A DNA stretch of 24,337 nt from Lepidodermella squamata (Eukaryota > Gastrotricha), in NCBI GenBank assembly GCA_047495785.1, contig JBLDXI010000140.1, positions 1-24,337 of the forward strand, written 5' to 3'. Made by a program: the position numbers and the translations under genes. The notes beneath the pieces were generated by a model. That model had not been told where the DNA came from. It saw only the letters and a program-made list of their open reading frames with translations, and searched no databases. Of this stretch, positions 18,377-24,337 are shown in pieces. Numbering within the stretch: the stretch's first letter is position 1; each line of letters begins with the position of its first letter.

Positions 18377-21300
18377 TCACTTTGCCGATTTAGTCACCGG
18401 AGGTGTCGACGAAATTTGCACCAGAGCCCGGTGCATCGAGCACAGCATTGAAGAAGAAGTGTCCGATGCCATGACACTCGGAGACGGCGAATTTCCGCTA
18501 CTCCGGGTTGAAATCGAAGTAGAAGCGACCGGCGAGTTCGAGAGACCTCGCGGAGGATTCGGGCTTTGAACAACCAACCGACCGCAGTCGATGTGGCGGA
18601 GTGGCTTCGAAGCGTCCAAGCTTGAAGGTGTTGTAGGCAAATCGCCGCTTTCTGGCGGCTTCTCGCACGGAGCGATGAAGAAACCGGGGCATTTCGAAAA
18701 TAGCAGTTGCCTTCGATCGAGCATAATATCTGAAATGAAAAAAAAATTTAAATTAAAATGAGCTTTTTAATTTAATTATTATTTTATATTCCCTTCCTAG
18801 ATACTATGACTGTATATATTTGGGTGCGGCCACAAAAATGTCATCTCGGAAAAAAATTGAAACTGCCATAACTCACCCGAAAAAATCCGACATGAAAGAT
18901 TTCTTTAATTTCGAGATCCCCTTGATCAGTACTTTCCATCGGTATAAATTTTGTGCCGATCAGATGATTTTGATTTTTATCTACATACGTACTAATTTTT
19001 GGTTTGATCTTATTTATTTATGAGCAATATTATTCCAGGTATGCAGGACAGGTCAGCTGAAAGAGTCTTTTATTTCGGTGTTTTCGCGAAAATACCAACA
19101 TTGAAATAATCGGAAATTGATTATAATCGAAATATATAAAGAATTGGGTGTGCCAACTGCACATACTAAAATAGTGACTCCAGTACTAGAAAGCCGCTCT
19201 AACTAATCCTATTCAAGACAAAATAAAAAATAAACATCTGTAACACTAAATATATAAAGCCACCACTTAATTCGTGGAAAGGAATGTCATCTTGCCACTC
19301 TAGCGACGCCTCTGGAAGCAGTTACTTAGAAGATCACCCAATCGACCTGGGGCACCCATCATTCCATAAAACTAATAATTTCTTTCCGCGAACCATTTTT
19401 AATTAAAACGTCGGAAATGTATAAAAAGGGTGTATAAACTAAATTAAACTATCGAAAAGTCATTTTACTGCATTATTACATTGGAACACGAGCTTAAGCT
19501 GTCGGAATACGCGTGGCCTGATTTGAAACAGCTAGCTATAACCTAGCCTTACTTATTTAATAATTCTTTCGTTTCATCTTCGATGATGGATTTGTTGAGA
19601 AATTGCGAGTCTGACAGTCAGACCGATGATGAATACATAGAATCAAAAGCTTATGAGGATGAATTTCGACGAATCTGAGTTTGATGATGAGGAGAGCGCT
19701 GACCCTGGTATTGTTGAGGATGGGGAAGATGCGATTTGGCCCAATGTCGAGAATGAATGGGATAACTTCGAGTCATTGCGGTACGCAATCTCTTACCAAG
19801 AGTCGAAGGATTACGTGAAGCAAACCTATCCTGACCTGTGGATTGACACCACGAAGAGCGGCAACAACAAGGAGACCTGCTACTACGTCTGCCGTTTCCA
19901 CAAGTCTGGCGCCAAGATCTATCCGCACAAGGCTGTTCTTAAGTGGTCGCCAGATCAAGCGGTTCCATCCTCTGGCGGGAAACACGTTCAGCCTGAGGCA
20001 TCGACGGCAGTCATCACGCCTGATGTCCGCAAATATGTGCTGGATCATATCAACGATAGGCCGAAGTTCATTCGCGAGCGGAATCACCCTCGCCTAACGA
20101 TCAGACAGGTATCAAACCTAAAGCAACAGTTCAAGCGAAAGATTCAAGTCGCCCAGAATCTGGCGCCAGCAATTATGGAACTGCCGAGCTTCGAGCATGG
20201 TGCGAATCACGGTTGCGTAAACCGGACAACGAGCATCTATTGGTCTATGCCCGCGGCTTTCAAATCGATGCTACTCACAAAATCATCCATGGCGGCCACA
20301 AGATTTTTATCGGCGGCTCGTCTGACAAAAATCGAAAGTTTCACCCAATTCTTCTTGGTGTTTCAAGCAATGAGAATGGCCGAGCGTATCAAGTGATTTT
20401 TCGTGGTTTGAAATTATTTATGCCATTTAACATGCCCCTGGCGATAATGGCTGACGGAGCTAGTTATATTACTACGGCCATAGAACTGTCATTTGGTATC
20501 GTAATACTGCGGCTAACGTGTTATTTTCATGTGAAAATGAATGCTCGCAAGCGGTTTGGAAGTAAGGATTTAGGCATTTTCCGACGGTCATAAGTCATGT
20601 TTGAATATAGAGAAGAACATCAAATTGTTGTAAAAATGTGGGGCAGGGGCCTAGGCCGACCCCGTGGGCGTGGTCGCGGAGGAGTCCAAGCTGCCATCAT
20701 TCCACCTGTGATTGAAGTGGAGCCACCTGCCATCATCGGTGGTCGAGGCCGTGGGCGTGGGCATAAGGTTCAGCCTGTGCTTGAAGCAGAGCCAATACAT
20801 GTGATTACTCGAAGCGCTGCCCGTGGACGCGGCCAAGCTGTAATCTTACAAGAAGATCCAACTGCTAACATTCGGGGTCGAGGCCGTGGGCGTGGCCGAG
20901 CTAGCCGTGGTCGTGCTTGACTTTTAATTGAGGTTCAATTGATACATTCTCGTGACTCATTCCACATTCGTGATTTAACGATGTCTTAAACCATCGGAAT
21001 AATATTTAAATATTAACTTAAATACGAGTTTCCGATGAATATAGAATAAAAATTATATTTCGACGGTTCCGACGGTTTATGCAAATAAGGCAGGATGTTG
21101 AATAGTCTACCTTAATCGTGGGCAAATAGCACGATTTTACTGCTACCGAAATACAGCCCATACTGTGGTAGCGTTCCGGAGCAGAGTTGCCGGCAGTGGG
21201 CAAGTTAACGATTCCCAATCAAAATAGTATATCATAAAGTGATGATAATCTCAGCATCATGGCTCATTTGCATAATATGCCGCATTTCTCTTAACTATGC

Positions 21301-23026
21301 GAGCGAGCCTAAAGGCACGAGTTCATCATATCCTAATCTCAATTCAAACACTTATCGAAACAGTAAGTCTACCTCATAGCACTATAAAGGTGGCTTGAGC
21401 TGTCATGTACCTATAATCGCGGTTATACGGAATACGGTGAAAACCTAGGCATGCGTGGCGCGTGGTCGAAAATGCCTGAGAGCCTCGTCTTGGCTTAACA
21501 GCAGTAATAGGCTCTGAATGCTGATATTTAGTGCTGAAACTCAGATTTAGGCGGTGCACGTATTTAGATCCTTAACAATTTCCTCCGCGGCCAACTTAAA
21601 ACCGAATGTAAGTACACCGAAGACCGAATCAAATCCGACCGAAAATTAGTCGATTAAAATAGGTAAAAGTGTATCGCTTGTTTTGCGCTATAAGGGAACC
21701 GGGCCGATTTTGTAGTCCGGTTTACGCATGAAAACGTCAATGTAATAAAAGATGTGGAGAAAAATACAGGCTCCTTGCCTGACAAGAGAAATTTTTGAAT
21801 TGGCCAATAATCCCTGATTTAGATTTCTACTTTAATTATTAATACGAAAATGTATGAATTTCGTACCCAAAAATGACTTGAGAGCTAGTTAAGTGCGTAA
21901 TTTTCCACGTTTCATTTCCCAAGTCAGTCCGGTTTCGCTCTAAACCTTCGTCCGTTTTTGACAACTTTCCCTTTAGTTTCTTTCGCTAAGCTCTCTTCAG
22001 ATTTTTCCCTTGAATTTCTATTGAGATTGATAAAATTTATAAATTCGTTTACAAATTTTCATTTACAGTCATTTCAGCATTGAACTTACGTTTTGAGCAA
22101 TACTTTGTCAAAGGTAGTACATTTTGATCGCACGATACAACTGAGCACGTCGTGTTAACAGGAGCGTTTTGATCCACCACCGCCGCGTCGCTTGACGTTG
22201 ACGCTGCTTGTTGCACGTGGCCCACCTTGCCGTGCTTTAATTTCGACCGCAAATTCCACCGTATCACATTGTCAACAGACGGATATCGCCGCCGATGCCG
22301 CCGCATTGCCGCTAGCAAACGCTGACACCTCTGCTGCTCGGGCGTTGTCGCGATATAGTCAGTCAAAAGGTCACCGATTCGCCGCCGTCGATCCCTCGCT
22401 ACTTCGGTTAAATAGCGCCGCCGAGACACTTTCAACTGAACAGATATGTGCTTCAACTCTTCGACGTAGAGCCGCCTTAATTGTTTCATCCGGTCACACG
22501 CGACTGAGACAACTTCCTCGGCCAAATAAACGCCGGCGTGGCCGAGCGGGGCTGTACTGCCGAACTCGTCTGAGCCATCGTCAGACGCCGAATCCTCCAT
22601 AGAACAGAACTGGGCGGCTGGGTCATCGACATTGATTGCACCAAGCGCCTCGAGATATTCACACCGGCTCGGCACTCGACCTGCTACTTCATCGGCTTTC
22701 ACATGTTCCGTTTTCAGAGGTAATTGAGGCGCCACGTATTTTTCGGTCAACTTCCGCAGCTGTTCCGCGTCTGTTAACTCGGATTTGACATTCGGTTTTG
22801 ATAGTTTCAAGGCGGCTGGGCTAGTGACTGTTTTCGCGGGCGATGCGCCGGCTGACTTTCGCGATTTTTGAGGACTCGTAGCCGCGCTATTCACGTGGGC
22901 CCAACACATCGTAGTCGAAGGATTGGCCACAGGACGTGAACAGAGCCGCTCGGCGTAGGCGCAAGTGCCGGGTGATATCGCCTCGGGCGATTGCCGGCTC
23001 TTCCTCGAACCTCGCCCGCCTGACAT
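18377..23026 (-). CDS. KANSL2: KANSL2, NSL complex subunit (copy 2)
   Basis: Minus-strand duplicate, exons 23026-22090 and 18729-18377, again 429 residues. Exon 1 (312 codons plus the first base of His313) and exon 2 encode exactly the same protein as copy 1, including both zinc-finger segments and the HAGVYLAEEV block. Donor gtaagt and acceptor catttcag are conserved, so the copy is structurally intact. It faces copy 1: both are transcribed toward the spacer. About 1.3 kb of upstream DNA (23027-24337) is also duplicated, so the promoter is probably shared unless control elements lie beyond the arm. If the palindrome is an assembly artefact, this copy does not exist as a separate gene. Confidence 0.85.
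19583..20920 (+). pseudogene. MULE-type transposase remnant, right-arm copy
   Basis: Same element as in the left arm, antisense to KANSL2. An acidic leader opens at ATG 19583 and breaks near 19650. A longer frame from ATG 19653 continues the acidic region and keeps its frame through the YYVCRFHKSGAKIYPHK region, thanks to TTT at 19895-19897. The frame is then lost at the 7-base block 20107-20113, and the MULE core (DATHKI, MADGAS, CYFH) resumes in another frame from 20114. The core ends at a stop, 20591-20593. Thus each arm has one lesion the other lacks, while the stop after FRRS and the leader break are common to both. The catalytic Glu region is absent from both. Confidence 0.7.
20597..20920 (+). 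CDS. Arg-Gly-rich tail frame after the MULE core, right copy
   Basis: Identical 107-codon frame to the left-arm one, in frame with the MULE core but separated by TAA at 20591-20593. It carries the same AT-hook/RGG-like clusters. It is GC-richer than the surrounding intron, as Gly/Arg codons require. Confidence 0.4.
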   Translation: MFEYREEHQIVVKMWGRGLGRPRGRGRGGVQAAIIPPVIEVEPPAIIGGRGRGRGHKVQPVLEAEPIHVITRSAARGRGQAVILQEDPTANIRGRGRGRGRASRGRA

Positions 23027-24337
23027 TCATATATATATATATATATACGAAACAATTTGACTAAAAAACACAAAAACATATAAATTCAATTTTTTATTAT
23101 GATTTTTCAAATATATATCGGATAAATACTATAACTAAGTGTCAATACATTAAATAATAATAACACAAATATTTTTTCTTACAAGTTACAAGGAATGCAC
23201 ATTAAAGCGTAGATTTTAGAGACAATACCGCTAATTATATTTTTTGGTAATCGTTTGTTAACTTGGATTCTGAGGCAGTTACAACTCGAGGCCCAATGTT
23301 GTGGCTTTGTTAGCTTTTTAGTCGCGATATATTTCTTTACACAGACAGCACAAATGAAGAAGAATAGTAATTATTAAATTATAATAAAAAAATCAGAAAA
23401 ATATACCGGACAAACTGATGCAAGTTGATGTATGGACGATGTTAATATATATTAAACCAGTCAATCATCATCATCATGCAAGACATTGCAATGGCTCAGC
23501 AGCACATATTATAACTGTGGAACACTTCGAATTTTTCACGGGATCTTATAATTATAATCGTGTTGCTAACACCTACCCAAAGAAAATGGAGCAAAAACGA
23601 ATGCACATAATGAATAGTGTATATTATTAGATTATCAATCACCAGATAAATAACCGAATTTTTCTGTTTCCCAGAGAGAAGACAAGAATGTGCGAAGAAA
23701 TTTTTCAAGTCAGCTTTTCAAGTCAAATAACACTCACACAACCGAAGCAAATCATCACGCTCACAGTTGATTAATGCTTTTTCAATTTTTAAAATCATGA
23801 TTACGATATATAATACGGTAATACAAGAGCAATTTTTCCCATTTGTTATACACAACAACCAGAAGAACCAATAACAGAACGAGGTGAGCGAAGGCCGGAA
23901 AACCAACCTGTCTTGAATAGATATTTCTGATAATTCGGTGGTAAAACCTCCCACGAGACCATCGTTCTCATCAGCCCGTCATAAATAACAATAACAGAGA
24001 TAGATAGCGAGAAAATAATTATTATTAGGTGTGTTTTCGTTCATTCAAAGGTCAAATCAATCGCTTTTGAAAAGCTGCAAGTTTTCGGAAGAGGTGGTGG
24101 TGGTGGTGAAATTTCTCAATGACCCATAAACAACACCTGAAACTCAACAATAAATAAGATTATAAACATGCGATAGTTAATTTAACGGCCCACGCCAATA
24201 AACAATGAAATCTGATGATAATAAAATGGCCTGAGAAAAGATAGGGAAATGAGTTAGACCACACTCTACTCAGATTATTATATTATATAATCGTCGATTT
24301 CTCAACGATCCGTCCAAACACCACAAAATAAATTTCT
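23027..24337. other. Right-arm upstream region of KANSL2 copy 2
   Basis: Mirror of 6329-7639: a (TA)n run at 23029-23047, a GGT/ACC tract at about 24092-24107, and AT-rich DNA without a supported gene. It ends mid-homology. The next bases outward would pair with the CNC-bZIP 3' region, and would show whether that gene is also duplicated. Confidence 0.5.

Larger units (their letters stand above)
18730..22089 (-). other. KANSL2 intron (copy 2) hosting a MULE remnant
   Basis: Same borders as the copy 1 intron but 10 bp shorter, because of the 20-versus-7 replacement and single-base differences. It contains the plus-strand transposase remnant at 19583-20920. The remainder is AT-rich with no supported gene. 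Confidence 0.83.
16564..24337 (-). repeat. Right arm of the inverted repeat, running off the window
   Basis: Reverse complement of 6329-14111 with six small differences. It still matches at the last base of the window, so its outer end is not observed. In the arm-specific variants it has an extra T (16672-16677), C at 17099, GCC at 18955-18957, six A at 19225-19230, TTT at 19895-19897, and a 7-base block at 20107-20113 where the left arm has 20 bases. Confidence 0.97.

Noticed and set aside
6329-24337. Whole structure as a giant transposon (Maverick/Polinton-like) with 7.8-kb terminal inverted repeats
   Set aside because: The arms carry a host chromatin gene and decayed intronic elements, and the spacer has no polymerase, integrase or capsid-like genes. 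A segmental inverted duplication or artefact fits better.

Overview
The window is nuclear DNA of an animal. Its genes have spliceosomal introns (50 bp to 3.4 kb) with GT...T-rich-AG borders, AATAAA signals and AT-rich spacers. The three recognisable host genes are metazoan: Rab6, a cap'n'collar (CNC/Nrf/SKN-1) bZIP factor, and KANSL2 of the NSL acetyltransferase complex. The compact introns and the SKN-1-like basic region (AARQCRQRR) suggest an ecdysozoan such as a nematode or tardigrade. That placement is inference; the phylum cannot be fixed from sequence alone.

Layout: 1-807 holds the probable 3' exons of an unidentified + strand gene. Rab6 follows at 1025-1728 (+). The CNC-bZIP gene occupies 2695-6268 (+). 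When its small first exon is included, it gains an N-terminal membrane segment, as in the ER-anchored Nrf1/SKN-1A class, and it keeps a leucine zipper.

From about 6329 to the end of the window, the sequence is one very large inverted repeat. The left arm (6329-14111, 7,783 bp) and right arm (16564-24337, 7,774 bp) are reverse complements, and I found only six differences between them. They flank a unique 2,452-bp spacer. The right arm is still matching when the window stops, so its true outer end is not visible. Each arm carries a complete two-exon KANSL2 gene (429 codons, identical proteins). Its 3.4-kb intron contains an oppositely oriented, broken MULE-type transposase with an Arg-Gly-rich tail. 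Each arm also carries a roughly 0.9-kb TA-flanked MITE-like element downstream of KANSL2. The spacer holds a second MITE-like element, a short hairpin-type tail and a 435-codon open exon of an unrecognised gene (+).

The two KANSL2 copies converge on the spacer. Long read-through transcripts across it could fold into multi-kilobase double-stranded RNA. The palindrome is either a recent or conversion-homogenised inverted duplication of a chromatin gene, or a fold-back assembly artefact ending the contig. Four of the six arm differences are single-base run-length differences, which fits long-read error. One is a substitution, and one is a complex 20-versus-7-base replacement that looks more like real divergence. 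No RNA genes, CRISPR arrays, viral genes or toxin genes were recognised.
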